The position numbers were made by a program, and so were the translations under genes. The notes below the pieces were generated by a model. The model was not told where the DNA came from. It was given only the letters and a program-made list of their open reading frames with translations, and did not search any database. From Acidobacteriota bacterium (GTDB lineage Bacteria; Acidobacteriota; Polarisedimenticolia; Gp22-AA2), in NCBI GenBank assembly GCA_016202915.1, contig JACQNT010000165.1, forward strand, positions 1 through 6,805: DNA of 6,805 nucleotides, read 5' to 3'. Positions 6,616 to 6,805 of this stretch are shown here, piece by piece; position 1 is the first letter of the stretch, and the number at the start of each line of letters is the position of its first letter.

Positions 6616-6778
6616 GGTGGCGGCCGCTCCGCCTCGCGGGGGCGTGTCGGACCGAGCCCGTGGCCGCTGGTGTACCGCGGCCGGGCGCGGGAGACCCGAG
6701 GCGCGCCGCGCCGGTGGGCGGTCGTCGCCCAGCCCGGCGCGGCGCCGCCGGCCCCCGCGAGGCGGGGCGGCCGCCACC
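6616..6778 (+). repeat. structured 163-nt element, copy 2
   Basis: A 28-bp stem pairs 6616-6643 with 6751-6778; its only non-Watson-Crick pair is T6628-G6766. Inside, a hairpin at 6652-6690 pairs GCCC/GGGC (6656-6659, 6683-6686) and GGCCGC/GCGGCC (6662-6667, 6677-6682) around a 9-base loop. A second hairpin at 6703-6745 has a perfect 12-bp stem (6703-6714, 6734-6745), a 2-base bulge at 6732-6733, and TGGGCG/CGCCCA around a 5-base loop. The architecture and length equal those of copy 1 in opposite orientation, with changes in paired positions mostly compensated. Confidence 0.85.
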
Positions 6779-6805
6779 AGCAGGTGGAGATAGCTCGGCG
6801 CGCCG

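Larger units (their letters stand above)
6325..6799. repeat. composite inverted-repeat region, possible MITE- or BIME-like unit
   Basis: This is the largest extent over which left and right halves mirror each other. Outside the two 163-nt elements, GCTGAGCCATC (6325-6335) and GATAGCTCGGC (6789-6799) form an outer inverted repeat of 11 bases with 9 matches. The left outer repeat contains the TGA of the DUF1287 gene. No target-site duplication is visible and no transposase is present. The right border may extend past the window, which ends 6 bases later. Open frames across this stretch on both strands are GC-rich artefacts with no recognisable domain. Confidence 0.5.

Noticed and set aside
6210..6777. 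Possible proteins across the 3' region, including similar peptides from copy 1 (minus) and copy 2 (plus)
   Set aside because: The peptide similarity follows from nucleotide homology. The 41 or so differences between copies show no codon-position bias, and stem pairs are compensated, which favours structure over coding.

Overview
This is a very GC-rich bacterial window. The organism makes selenocysteine (selA), has an outer membrane (TonB-dependent receptor with a typical signal peptide and terminal Phe) and encodes CCA in four of its five tRNA genes. This fits a diderm, non-enterobacterial lineage; Acidobacteriota or a deltaproteobacterial-type relative is my guess, but no marker here fixes the phylum.

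Layout. Positions 1-263 hold the 3' end of selA (+). It converges on a divergent ychF ATPase gene (-), and the two stop codons share one CTAG. A short intergenic region with a good promoter then leads into tRNA-Pro(TGG) and tRNA-Arg(CCG), followed by a GC-rich hairpin and a small gene for a membrane-anchored protein of unknown function. Facing it is a two-gene minus-strand operon: a PF04392-type periplasmic substrate-binding protein, then a TonB-dependent outer-membrane receptor. Together they look like an uptake or sensing module for an unidentified ligand. Past the operon promoter lies a second plus-strand tRNA group, Arg(TCT)-His(GTG)-Lys(CTT), and 27 nt later a secreted DUF1287 (YijF-like) protein.

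The last 476 bases contain no credible gene but are the most interesting part. They carry two elements of exactly 163 nt in inverted orientation, about 75% identical without gaps and 108 nt apart. Each folds into the same three-stem shape: a 27-28 bp closing stem plus two internal hairpins. By hand I count ten base pairs in which both partners changed between the copies while pairing was kept, and the substitutions show no codon periodicity. G-U pairs place the sense strand of the left copy on minus and of the right copy on plus, so the copies point outward from the central spacer. I do not recognise this family. It could be a structured RNA, a BIME-like repeat or a MITE-like element with very long inverted ends.
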